This document shows, piece by piece, positions 50,107 to 58,394 of a stretch of DNA of 64,000 nucleotides; position 1 is the first letter of the stretch; every line of letters starts with the position of its first letter. The notes beneath the pieces are model-generated. The model did not search any database and had not been told where the DNA came from. It worked only from the letters and a program-made list of their open reading frames with translations. A program made the position numbers and the translations under genes. The DNA comes from Streptomyces sp. NBC_00820 (GTDB lineage: Bacteria; Actinomycetota; Actinomycetes; Streptomycetales; Streptomycetaceae), in assembly GCF_036347055.1 (NCBI RefSeq), contig NZ_CP108882.1, forward strand, positions 6,002,001-6,066,000. Reading direction: 5' to 3'.

Positions 50107-51837
50107 ATGACGAATCACGGCGAAACCACCGGACCCTTCGAAAACGGTGACATCACGGGAGGAATCCCGCTCGACGGGCGGTCCGCGCACGACGCCCAGG
50201 TCACGCTGCGCACCCCGGCCGAGCTGGCCGACGCGCTGCCCTACCTGCTCGGCTACCGGCCCGAGGACAGCATCGTCCTGGTCGCCCTCCACGACCGCGG
50301 CGGCCGGGGCAGGTTCGGCGGGCGAGCCCGCCTGGGCATCCCGGCGGGCGAGGACGACTGGGCCGCCGCCGCGCGGCAACTGGCCAGGGGCCTGGTGACC
50401 GGCAGTGAGCGCCGCGGTGCCCGGCCCGAGCAGATGGTCGCCTACGTCTGCCAGGAGCCGCGACCAGGTGAATCCGGCCAGGACGTCAAACGGCGGCTCG
50501 GGCCGCTCGCCCAGCTGCTGCGCACCGAGTGCGGCAGCCTCGACGTACCGGTGATCGAGACCCTCTGTATTTCGGACCGCCGCTTCTGGTCGTACTCCTG
50601 CCCGGTCGTGGGATGTTGCCCCGAGGAAGGCACGCCGATGGGTCTGCCCGGCACCTCGGTGCTGGCCGCGGCCGCCACCTACGCCGGAATCCAAGTGCGC
50701 GGCACCCTGAGGGAGTTGCGGGCCAGGATGCTGCCCTGGGAGACCTCCGCCGCCCTCGCGCAGGAGGTCGCCCTGGACACCGCGGGCATGGCCCTGGTGC
50801 CCCGCATCCTGGACGACGCCAGGCGTGCGGACGTCGCGTCGGAGACCCTCGGCCTCGCCGAGCGCGTCATTCGCCGGTTCGCGGCGGCACCCCCGGTCTC
50901 CGGTACGCACGTGGCGGACGCCAGGGACGACGCACTGCTCGCCCACGACGAGGCGGCGACGCTGATCCTCGGGCTCCAGGACCGTACGACCCGCGATCGG
51001 GCGGCCGGCTGGATGGAGGGCGACGAGGCCGGACCGGCCCTGCGGCTCTGGCGCGCGCTCGCCCGCCGCTGCGTCGGACCGTACGGCGAGCACGCCGCGG
51101 CCCCGCTGACTCTGGCCGGCTGGGTCGCCTGGTCGGCCGGCGACGAGCTGGAGGCCCGTGAGGCCCTGGCGATGGCGCTGGGCGCGGACCCCGACTACCT
51201 CTTCGCCCGCCTCCTGCACCAGGCATGCAACGAGGGGCTCGACCCCGAGGCGGTCCGCCGATGCCTGCGCGCGGACCGGACCGGACGCACGCTGGGCGGG
51301 GACATGGAGGAACAGGGCATGGAGGAACAGGACACGGAGGAACAGGGCGAGGAGGATCGAGACACGGAGGAACGGGACAGGGACCCGGAACAGACCGGCC
51401 CGGCATCGGGGCCGGACCGGTCGTCGGACATCCGCGCGGCAGCCGCGGGAGCCCCGGGACACGGGACCGCCGCGGCAGCCACGGGGCAAGCGGAGTGCCG
51501 GGGCGGCGAGCCGGCCGGCGGCGCTGACGACGGCGAGCCGGCGAGGGACACCGGCGACGAGCCGGAGGACGGCGCTGGAGCCGCGTCGGGCTCGCGCACC
51601 GCTCCCCGCCGACGCCGCCGCGCACGGCCCTCGGACACCTGCGACAGCGGCGCTCGCCCAGCGCGAGCCGAAGGTCGACGTCGGCGGCCGGCCCACTCCC
51701 GCCCGCAACCGCCCGCCACCGGACCCGCATACCCGGGCAGCGCCAGGCCCGGCGGCACGCGCACGCGTGCGGACGACGGCACAGGCGGTGCCACCAAGGC
51801 GGAGACCGGCCGGCACGCGGCTGAGAGCGACGGCTGA
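50107..51837 (+). CDS. DUF4192-domain protein with long disordered tail
   Basis: 576 residues. The N-terminal ~380 match the actinobacterial DUF4192 pattern: 'TLRTPAELADALPYLLGYRP' with 'EDSIVLVALHD', then 'CISDRRFWSYSC' with a Cys pair, and 'LTLAGWVAWSAGDELEAREA' near the end of the domain. The remaining ~190 residues are low-complexity: an acidic stretch with imperfect 'EEQ' repeats followed by Ala/Gly/Arg-rich sequence. Function is unknown. The ATG at 50107 precedes the conserved region by about 25 residues; no clear Shine-Dalgarno is present. A heptanucleotide repeat begins 26 bp after its stop. Confidence 0.75.
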   Translation: MTNHGETTGPFENGDITGGIPLDGRSAHDAQVTLRTPAELADALPYLLGYRPEDSIVLVALHDRGGRGRFGGRARLGIPAGEDDWAAAARQLARGLVTGSERRGARPEQMVAYVCQEPRPGESGQDVKRRLGPLAQLLRTECGSLDVPVIETLCISDRRFWSYSCPVVGCCPEEGTPMGLPGTSVLAAAATYAGIQVRGTLRELRARMLPWETSAALAQEVALDTAGMALVPRILDDARRADVASETLGLAERVIRRFAAAPPVSGTHVADARDDALLAHDEAATLILGLQDRTTRDRAAGWMEGDEAGPALRLWRALARRCVGPYGEHAAAPLTLAGWVAWSAGDELEAREALAMALGADPDYLFARLLHQACNEGLDPEAVRRCLRADRTGRTLGGDMEEQGMEEQDTEEQGEEDRDTEERDRDPEQTGPASGPDRSSDIRAAAAGAPGHGTAAAATGQAECRGGEPAGGADDGEPARDTGDEPEDGAGAASGSRTAPRRRRRARPSDTCDSGARPARAEGRRRRPAHSRPQPPATGPAYPGSARPGGTRTRADDGTGGATKAETGRHAAESDG

Positions 51838-51863
51838 GCACGAAACCGGAACCGGAGACGATG

Positions 51864-51960
51864 CAGCCGCCAGCCGCCAGCCGCCAGCCGCCAGCCGCCA
51901 GCCGCCAGCCGCCAGCCGCCAGCCGCCAGCCGCCAGCCGCCAGCCGCCAGCCGCCAGCCG
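51864..51960. repeat. Heptanucleotide tandem repeat (CAGCCGC), ~14 copies
   Basis: Thirteen perfect copies of CAGCCGC plus six bases of a fourteenth, 97 bp. The unit length is not a multiple of three and the tract is outside any gene I call, between the DUF4192 and debranching-enzyme-like genes. Confidence 0.95.
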
Positions 51961-52248
51961 GTACACCGCCCGCATCCGCATCCGTCGGTACAGCCCCAGG
52001 GCCGTCTCTGCAGGGAGGCCCGGGGGCGGGGACGCATCCCGCGCGCCGAGGCCGAGTGTCGCGCATCACACCGCTATTCGGTCGGCTTCTCCGCCTCGGC
52101 GCGTGACCCGGACGAGCCTCCTCGCGTTCACCTGAGTGGCGGAACGCCTGAACACCGGGGCGTCGCCGCTGCACGACCCTTGTCCCTCCGGGCGCTCACC
52201 CCGCGCCCGGCACGTCCGAGGCGCACCGTGCGCAGAAGAAGGCACGCC
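51961..52248. other. Gap upstream of the debranching-enzyme-like gene
   Basis: 288 bp with no supported gene. AAGAAGG near 52236 is the likely ribosome site of the next gene. No clear promoter was identified. Confidence 0.4.
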
Positions 52249-54462
52249 ATGCATCAGCAGCCGACTCCGCCCTCCCGCGCCGAGGACAGGCGCCCGCCCC
52301 GGGTCCGGCACGAGCCGTCCCCGCCGATGGCGAGCGCCACCACCGCACAGGCGGGCACGGCCGTTTCACCGGTGCCGCCGCCACCACGCACCGCGCCGAC
52401 GGCACCCTCCGCCCACGACCGGCCCCAGCCCGCCTCCTCCGCCTCATCACCGGGCCGACCCCACCGGCCGTCCGGTGCCGTCCCGCGCCCAACGCCGGTG
52501 AGTCCCCGCTCCGCCCCCGGCCTGCCGTCCACGCACCACGCCCTGATCTGCGTGGCCCTGCCGGGCCTCGCCATCTCGGACGAACAGGGGCAGCTGAACG
52601 GCCGGGGACTGGAGGGGTTCTACCGGGGCGGCCGGCGCCTGCTCTCACGGTGTCAGGTCCGTGTCGCCGGGCGCGAACCCCTGGCGGTGCAGGGCAGGAT
52701 GACCGCGGCCGACCAGGCCCGGTTCGTGGGCACGCTGCGCGCCTCGCCCACGACGGGACCGGATCCGGACATCGTCGTGGAGCGGACCCGGTACGCCGAC
52801 GGAACCGAACACATCACGCTGCGCAACACCGGTCTGCGCCCCCTGCGCCTGCCCGTCGAGGTCGCCCTGGGCACCGACCTCGCGGACCTCGGAGCCATCG
52901 CCTCCGGCGCGGCGGGCCCCGAACTCCCCGCGAGTGTCCACGATTCGGGGCTGCGCTGGACCGCGAACGGCGGCGGAGCCTGCGTGACCGCGGACCCGCC
53001 GCCCGCCGACGCGCTGGCCTCCGCCGGACTGCTGCGCTGGGAACTCGACCTCCCTCCGGGGGGAACGGTGAGTGTGGAGCTGCGAGTACGTCCGGTCGGA
53101 GCGGGACCGCTGCGCTCAGCGGGCCACGCGGCGACCAGCCCCCTCGGACTTGCCCGGGCGGCCGGCGACGACCCACGGGTGTCCGCATGGCTCCGGGTCG
53201 CGGTCGACGACCTCCAGGCCCTGCTGCTGCGCGACCCCGCTCACCCGGCCGACACCTTCCTCGCGGCGGGCGCTCCCTGGCGCTGCGGCATGGCCCCGGC
53301 CGACGCGCTCGCCGCGGCCCGCATGGCGCTGCCCCTGGGCACCCGACTCGCCGCGGGCACACTGCGCACCCTGGCCCGCACACAGCTACGGAGCCCCGAC
53401 GCGCGGGCCGGCCTGATCCCCGGCCCGCTGCGCGACGCCGGCGCGCTCCTTCCGCCCGCCTGCACCGGCACGGAGGCCACACTGCTCTTCCCGGTACTGC
53501 TCGCCGAGGCCCGCCGCTGGGGCCTTCCCGAACAGGAGACGCGCGAACTGCTGCCCACCGCGGAACGCTGCCTGGCCTGGCTGCGCACCACCGTCGGCGA
53601 CGGCACCTACCTCCCCGACCCGCAGCCCGCGGGCCCGGTCCGCTGCGAGACACAGGCCCACGGGTACCGCGCCGCCCTCCTCGGCGCCGATCTCCTCGAC
53701 GCGTACGGACGGCCTGGCGCCGCGGAGTTGCGGCAATGGGCAGAAGTCCTGCGGTCGGCGTTCCAGCGTGAGTTCTGGGTCGAGGACCGTGGCGGCGGAC
53801 GTCCGGCGATGGCCCTCGCGCCCGACGGCCGGCCGCTGCCCCACCTCGGCTCGTCCGCCGTCCACCTCCTCGACACAGGACTCCTCGGCGGCGGCCGGCT
53901 CGCCCAGGGCCTCCTCGACAAGGTGCGGACCGACCAGCTCGCCCGACTGCTCGGCGGCCCCGCGATGGACACGGGGTGGGGACTGCGCGGGCTCGGCGCC
54001 AAGGAGGCCGGACACAACCCGTTCGGCCACCGGACCGGAGCCCTGCGAGTCCACGAGACCGCGCTCGCCGTCGCGGGGCTGGCCGCGGCCGGATACGAGA
54101 AGGAGGCCGGCGGCCTGCTGAGAGGACTGCTGGAAGCGGCGGAGCACTTCGGGTACCGACTGCCCGACATGTTCGCGGGGGAGCAGCGCTCCGGCGGGAG
54201 TGCTCCCCTCCCGCACCCAGCCGCCTGCCGTCCCGCGGCCACCGCCGCCGCCTCCGCGGTCCTGGTCCTCGGCGCGGTCGCGGGCATCCGCCCCGATGTC
54301 CCCACCGGCACGGTCACCCTGCGCCCGTTGCGAAGCGCTCCCCTCGGCGAGCTCGGCCTGACCGGGCTGCGCGTCGCGGGCGCCCCCTTCGCCGTACGGG
54401 TCACCCGAATGGGACTCGCCATGGTCGAGGAGGCGGCGGACGCCCTGCAACTGGGAGTGTGA
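52249..54462 (+). CDS. Glycogen-debranching-type (amylo-alpha-1,6-glucosidase-like) protein
   Basis: About 737 residues. The first ~90 are Pro/Ala/Ser-rich. A beta-sandwich domain of the glycogen-debranching N-terminal type follows ('HALICVALPGLAISDEQGQL', 'GLEGFYRGGRRLLSRCQVRV', 'ERTRYADGTEHITLRNTGLR'). The second half is an (alpha/alpha)6-toroid: 'FLAAGAPWRCGMAPADALAA', 'ETQAHGYRAALLGADLLDAY', 'STAVHLLDTGLL'-like turns and 'HNPFGHRTGALRVHETALAV'. By fold it acts on alpha-glucans or related sugars; the catalytic acids cannot be assigned with confidence. ATG 52249 has AAGAAGG upstream. The 22-bp repeat array starts at its stop codon. Confidence 0.78.
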   Translation: MHQQPTPPSRAEDRRPPRVRHEPSPPMASATTAQAGTAVSPVPPPPRTAPTAPSAHDRPQPASSASSPGRPHRPSGAVPRPTPVSPRSAPGLPSTHHALICVALPGLAISDEQGQLNGRGLEGFYRGGRRLLSRCQVRVAGREPLAVQGRMTAADQARFVGTLRASPTTGPDPDIVVERTRYADGTEHITLRNTGLRPLRLPVEVALGTDLADLGAIASGAAGPELPASVHDSGLRWTANGGGACVTADPPPADALASAGLLRWELDLPPGGTVSVELRVRPVGAGPLRSAGHAATSPLGLARAAGDDPRVSAWLRVAVDDLQALLLRDPAHPADTFLAAGAPWRCGMAPADALAAARMALPLGTRLAAGTLRTLARTQLRSPDARAGLIPGPLRDAGALLPPACTGTEATLLFPVLLAEARRWGLPEQETRELLPTAERCLAWLRTTVGDGTYLPDPQPAGPVRCETQAHGYRAALLGADLLDAYGRPGAAELRQWAEVLRSAFQREFWVEDRGGGRPAMALAPDGRPLPHLGSSAVHLLDTGLLGGGRLAQGLLDKVRTDQLARLLGGPAMDTGWGLRGLGAKEAGHNPFGHRTGALRVHETALAVAGLAAAGYEKEAGGLLRGLLEAAEHFGYRLPDMFAGEQRSGGSAPLPHPAACRPAATAAASAVLVLGAVAGIRPDVPTGTVTLRPLRSAPLGELGLTGLRVAGAPFAVRVTRMGLAMVEEAADALQLGV

Positions 54463-54680
54463 CCCCGCACGCCGCCGAGTGCGACCCGTACAAAGCCGAG
54501 TGCGACCCCGTACGAAGCCGAGTGCGACCGCGCACGGCGTTGCGGTTCGACCTCGCACGACGGCGGGTTCGACCGCGTACGAAGAGTGCGTGCGACCTCG
54601 TGCGGGAGGTGCGTGCGACCTTGCACGAAAGCGTGTGTGACCTCGCACGACAGCGCGCGCGACCCCGCACGACGCGACCG
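54456..54680. repeat. Array of ten ~22-bp imperfect palindromic repeats
   Basis: The unit is roughly GTGCGACCYCGCACGAMGC. GACC recurs at 54461, 54483, 54503, 54526, 54549, 54571, 54594, 54617, 54639 and 54661, so spacing is 20-23 bp, about two helical turns. Each unit has GTGCGA facing CGCAC, an imperfect inverted repeat. The array fills the gap from the debranching-type gene's stop to 110 bp before the Nudix gene. Confidence 0.85.
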
Positions 54681-54764
54681 GCACGACGAACAGGAGCCCG
54701 CCCTGCGCCCCATACCGGAACGAAGCGGATCCGCCGTCGATGCGACCGGCGAAGGACGTGTTTA

Positions 54765-54786
54765 TCGTCAGGCAGACGACTATGAT
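54765..54786 (+). promoter_or_regulatory. NrtR-type operator and -10 of the Nudix gene
   Basis: TCGTC-aggca-GACGA (54765-54779) is a perfect 5-bp inverted repeat abutting TATGAT (54781-54786), which ends 6 nt before the ATG. This resembles the GTC-N5-GAC core reported for NrtR-family operators and suggests autoregulation. Confidence 0.6.
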
Positions 54787-54792
54787 CGCCGC

Positions 54793-55551
54793 ATGCCCTA
54801 CGACCCGTCAGCCTTCCCGCCCTTCGCCGTCACCGTGGACCTGGTCGTGCTGACCGTGCGCCGCCATGCCCTGTGCGCGCTGGCGGTACGCAGGGGCGAG
54901 GCGCCGTTCCAGGGGCGCTGGGCGCTGCCCGGCGGCTTCGTGCGGGCCGACGAGAACCTCTCCCAGGCGGCGGCGCGCGAGCTGTCCGAGGAGACCGGGC
55001 TGTGCACCCAGGATCCCGGGGCCCCGGCCCAGGACAAGGGCGCCCACCTCGAGCAGCTCGCCACCTACGGGGACCCCGAGAGGGACCCGCGCATGCGCGT
55101 GGTCAGCGTGGCGCACCTCGCGCTCGCCCCCGACCTGCCCGCGCCCCGGGCGGGCGGCGACGCGAGCAACGCGCGCTGGGCGCCGGTCGAGGAACTGCTC
55201 CAGCAGGGCGGATACGGCCGCGACGGCGAACCGGTGGCGCCGCTGGCCTTCGATCACGCCCGGATCCTCGCCGACGGGGTGGAGCGAGCCCGTTCCAAGA
55301 TCGAGTACTCGTCGCTGGCCACGGCGTTCTGCCCGCCGGAGTTCACCGTCGGAGAGCTGCGCCGGGTCTACGAGGCGGTCTGGGGCGTCGCTCTGGATCC
55401 GCGCAACTTCCACCGCAAGGTCACCGGAACGCCGGGGTTCCTCGTGCCCACCGGTGGCACGACCACCCGTCAGGGCGGCAGGCCGGCACAGCTCTTCCAG
55501 GCCGGCGGCGCCACCCTGCTCAACCCGCCGATGCTCCGCCCCGAGGTCTGA
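54793..55551 (+). CDS. NrtR-type Nudix transcriptional regulator
   Basis: A 252-residue protein. The N-terminal Nudix domain reads 'PFQGRWALPGGFVRADENLS' then 'QAAARELSEETGL'; the Nudix box keeps RELxEETG. The C-terminal winged helix, 'FTVGELRRVYEAVWGVALDP' then 'RNFHRKVTGTPGFLVPTG', is characteristic of NrtR regulators, in which the Nudix domain senses ADP-ribose or related metabolites. In other actinobacteria these control NAD synthesis or sugar-use genes. ATG 54793 is 6 nt after TATGAT, so the mRNA is probably leaderless. Its palindromic operator lies right upstream. Confidence 0.88.
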   Translation: MPYDPSAFPPFAVTVDLVVLTVRRHALCALAVRRGEAPFQGRWALPGGFVRADENLSQAAARELSEETGLCTQDPGAPAQDKGAHLEQLATYGDPERDPRMRVVSVAHLALAPDLPAPRAGGDASNARWAPVEELLQQGGYGRDGEPVAPLAFDHARILADGVERARSKIEYSSLATAFCPPEFTVGELRRVYEAVWGVALDPRNFHRKVTGTPGFLVPTGGTTTRQGGRPAQLFQAGGATLLNPPMLRPEV

Positions 55552-55760
55552 CCCCGAAGCAGACCCCGAGGTCGAGCCCCGAGGTCTGACGGGGCCCGAC
55601 GCGGGCGATGTGCAGGTCGGCGCGACGGCGGACCGGCGCGCCGACCGCGCCCGGCCCGGTCCCTCGAACGGCCCACCCCGGTTGCGCCACTTCGCACACC
55701 ACCCAGTAGCAAATCGGGCGATGAGCGAAAAAACGGACACCGCGCGCTATCTTGCTGAAG

Positions 55761-58232
55761 GTGATCGAGGCCTTCGGACTGACCAGCAATCCCCGCAAGG
55801 CGCACCCGCCCGCCGTCGACGACGTCTCGTTCGAAGCGCGCGCCGGCCACGTCACCACGCTCCTCGGAGCGGCGGGCGCCGGCAAGACGACGGTGCTGCG
55901 GCTGGTGCTCGAACTCCAGCAGGGACGCGGCATCACCTACTTCAGGGGACGCCCCCTGCGCCGGATCGCCCATCCCTCACGGGAAGTCGGAGTGCTGCTC
56001 GGTGACGTGCCCGGTCACCCCGCCCGCTCGGTCCGGGGCCACCTGCGCATGCTCTGCGCGGCGGCCGGAGTCCCCGCCCGGCGTGCCGACGAGGTGCTCG
56101 AAGTGGTCGGACTCGTCAGCCTCCGCGAGGAACGGCTCGGCACGCTGTCGCGCGGCATGGACCGCAGGCTCGGTCTCGCCTGCGCCCTGCTGTCCGACCC
56201 GCACACCCTCGTCCTGGACGAACCCGCCGAGGGGCTCTCCGCTCGTGAGGCACGCTGGGTGCACGGCATGCTGCGGGCGCACGCCTCCCAGGGCGGAACG
56301 GTGCTCGTCACGACCTCCGATCCCAAAGAGGCCTCGCGCACGGCAGACCGAGTCGTCACCCTCGACGGCGGGCGACTCGTCGCCGACCAGGAGGCCAGGG
56401 AGTTCGCCCGGACCCGGCTGCGCCCGCGCGTGGCCGTCCGTAGCCCCCACGCCGCCCGCCTCGCGGCCCTCCTCACCAAAGAGGCCCGGACCGGCCACCG
56501 TTCCGTCGAGGTCGTGCGCGAAGGCGGCAATCGCCTCTCCGTGTACGGCAGTACGACCGCCGACATCGGCGAGACGGCCTTCCGGAACGGCATCCTCGTC
56601 CACCAGCTCGCCGATGAGGTGGGGGACATGGGGCCTGATGCCGGGGCCGACCAGGACGGCGGGGTGACACCGGCCGTGCGGGAGCAGGTCCTCCACGAGA
56701 CCTCGCCGGAGGGATCGGCGCCGACCGCCTCTGTCACCGCCTCCGACTCCGCCTCTGTGCGTGGGGCGCGGACCGCAGCGCGCACGCGCCCGGTGTCCAC
56801 CCCCTCGGCATGGGAGCGCGGACGGGTCTCACCCGGCTTCCCGCTGGTGGAACAGAAACAGGGCGCGTCCGATCCCGGGTCCGTGGACCAGGAGGCCTCC
56901 GGCGGAGAGCGGACATCGGTCGCGGAGCCCCGGCGGCACCACACCGTGCCGGAACGTCACGCCAACGCCACCACCAATGCCAACGCCAACGGCATCCCGG
57001 CCGACGGCGCGACGACGGCCACCTCCGAAGCCGGGAGAGCGGCGCCCGGCGTGGCGGGCCCCGGGCTCGAAGAGACGGCCGCCGACGAGACCGCGGCTGC
57101 CGTGGACGCCGTGGACGCGCCGGACGTGTCGGACACGACCGGGGCCCTTCCCGCCATCGCGCAGGCGGGCGCCGGGCGCCCACGTTCAACCGGTGCCGCA
57201 CCGGAGGCGGCCCTCCAGGCGACTTCGACGGCTTCGGCCGCCTCGGCAGCTTCGACGACTTCGGCCACCCCGGACACGCAAGCCGGCCCCGCGGACCCCA
57301 CCCCGGCTCCCGCCCCCACCACTGCCCCCGGCACGCCCCTTCCCGGCGCGAGGAATCCCGGCGCCCACCAGGGCGACGCCGGCCGCCCCTTCGTACGCCC
57401 CGCCGAAGAGTGCGGCCCTGACGCTCTGTCCTCCCTCCCCCCGCCCATCTCCGTCCGCCCCGCCCCCACCCCCCTGCGCCCTCTGCGCTACGAGCTGCGG
57501 CGTGCCACCGGGATCAGCACCGGTTTCCTCACCTGCGGAGCCGTGCTGATCGTGTCCGCGCTCACCGCCGTACTCCTGGCCCGGATCGGTCACACCCCGC
57601 AGGCTCGGCTGTTCGCCGCGTGGCCACGTGGGCTGCCGCTGCCGCCCGTGGCGCTCGCTGCGGGGCTGCTCGGCGCGCTGGCCTTCGGGGACGAGTTCCG
57701 CCACCCCGCGCTGGCGGCGGACCGCGGCACGGTGCCCCGCCGGCTGGGGCTGCTCACCGCGAAACTCCTCGTCTCCGGAGCGACCGCCCTGATGCTGGCC
57801 TTCCTCGCCCTGGGCTGCGACGTCGAAGCGCTCTATCTCGTCTACGGCCGGGAGCTGACGGAAGTTCCCGCGGACTGGCTTTCGCTCAGCGCGAGTTGGT
57901 TCGGACTGGTGGTCGGCTGTGCCTGGGCCGGAGTGCTGGCGGCCGGTGTCTTCCGGTCCACCACTGCGGGCCTCGCCGCCGTTCTGGCGGTACCGGTCGT
58001 CGTCGTACCCCTCGTGCACAGGGCGCTCGGGGGGCGGGCCGTGCCGGTCGCCGCCGGACTCGCGGTGCGGATGCGGGAGGTGCTCCTGCTGCAGTGGCCC
58101 TTCGGGGGTGAGCGCTACCTGCTCGCGACCGCCCGGGTCGTGGCCCAACCCGTGGGCGGGGCAATGGCGTTGTCGCTGGGCACCCTGCTCTGCGCGTACG
58201 TGTTCATGAGGCTGCGTACCAGGGTGCGATGA
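55761..58232 (+). CDS. ABC transporter, ATPase and membrane domains in one polypeptide
   Basis: About 823 residues. ATPase domain, residues ~1-220: Walker A 'LLGAAGAGKTTVLRLVL', signature 'LGTLSRGMDRRLGLACALL' (LSGGQ degenerate to LSRGM) and Walker B 'HTLVLDEPAEGLS'. The H-loop histidine expected after 'GTVLVTTSD' is missing. Residues ~310-570 are a low-complexity Ala/Pro/Thr linker. Six or so hydrophobic helices of ABC-2 type form the C-terminus (from 'GISTGFLTCGAVLIVSALTA' to 'GAMALSLGTLLCAYVFMRL'). The GTG at 55761 follows TATCTT by 7 nt; a TTG at 55752 is the alternative. It precedes whiH on the same strand, 162 bp away. Confidence 0.85.
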   Translation: MIEAFGLTSNPRKAHPPAVDDVSFEARAGHVTTLLGAAGAGKTTVLRLVLELQQGRGITYFRGRPLRRIAHPSREVGVLLGDVPGHPARSVRGHLRMLCAAAGVPARRADEVLEVVGLVSLREERLGTLSRGMDRRLGLACALLSDPHTLVLDEPAEGLSAREARWVHGMLRAHASQGGTVLVTTSDPKEASRTADRVVTLDGGRLVADQEAREFARTRLRPRVAVRSPHAARLAALLTKEARTGHRSVEVVREGGNRLSVYGSTTADIGETAFRNGILVHQLADEVGDMGPDAGADQDGGVTPAVREQVLHETSPEGSAPTASVTASDSASVRGARTAARTRPVSTPSAWERGRVSPGFPLVEQKQGASDPGSVDQEASGGERTSVAEPRRHHTVPERHANATTNANANGIPADGATTATSEAGRAAPGVAGPGLEETAADETAAAVDAVDAPDVSDTTGALPAIAQAGAGRPRSTGAAPEAALQATSTASAASAASTTSATPDTQAGPADPTPAPAPTTAPGTPLPGARNPGAHQGDAGRPFVRPAEECGPDALSSLPPPISVRPAPTPLRPLRYELRRATGISTGFLTCGAVLIVSALTAVLLARIGHTPQARLFAAWPRGLPLPPVALAAGLLGALAFGDEFRHPALAADRGTVPRRLGLLTAKLLVSGATALMLAFLALGCDVEALYLVYGRELTEVPADWLSLSASWFGLVVGCAWAGVLAAGVFRSTTAGLAAVLAVPVVVVPLVHRALGGRAVPVAAGLAVRMREVLLLQWPFGGERYLLATARVVAQPVGGAMALSLGTLLCAYVFMRLRTRVR

Positions 58233-58294
58233 CGGCTCTTCGTATGGTTCGGGACCCGCTGTGCTCACAAGTCCCCGGGGAAAGCCCATTTCTT

Positions 58295-58302
58295 TCCGAT
58301 AA
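58295..58302 (+). promoter_or_regulatory. Sigma-WhiG-like -10 element upstream of whiH
   Basis: TCCGATAA matches the sigma-WhiG/FliA -10 consensus GCCGATAA at 7 of 8 positions, about 90 bp before the whiH start. whiH is known to depend on WhiG. A canonical TAAAG -35 at 15-16 bp is not seen (GAAAG lies nearer), so the call is tentative. Confidence 0.45.
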
Positions 58303-58394
58303 GGCGTCAATTGCGACGGGGTGAGCGATCACCCTTTCGTGTGCTTTTCACCAAAGCCCTCAAGGGAGTTGGAGACAACGCCGACAAAGGTTCC

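Noticed and set aside
51861..52106. Reading frames encoding heptapeptide repeats around the CAGCCGC tract
   Set aside because: A heptanucleotide repeat opens frames on both strands automatically; no start context or conserved protein.
53386..54684. Long minus-strand frame covering the debranching-type gene and the 22-bp array
   Set aside because: Codon-position bias and protein similarity support only the plus-strand gene; the rest is repeat-derived.
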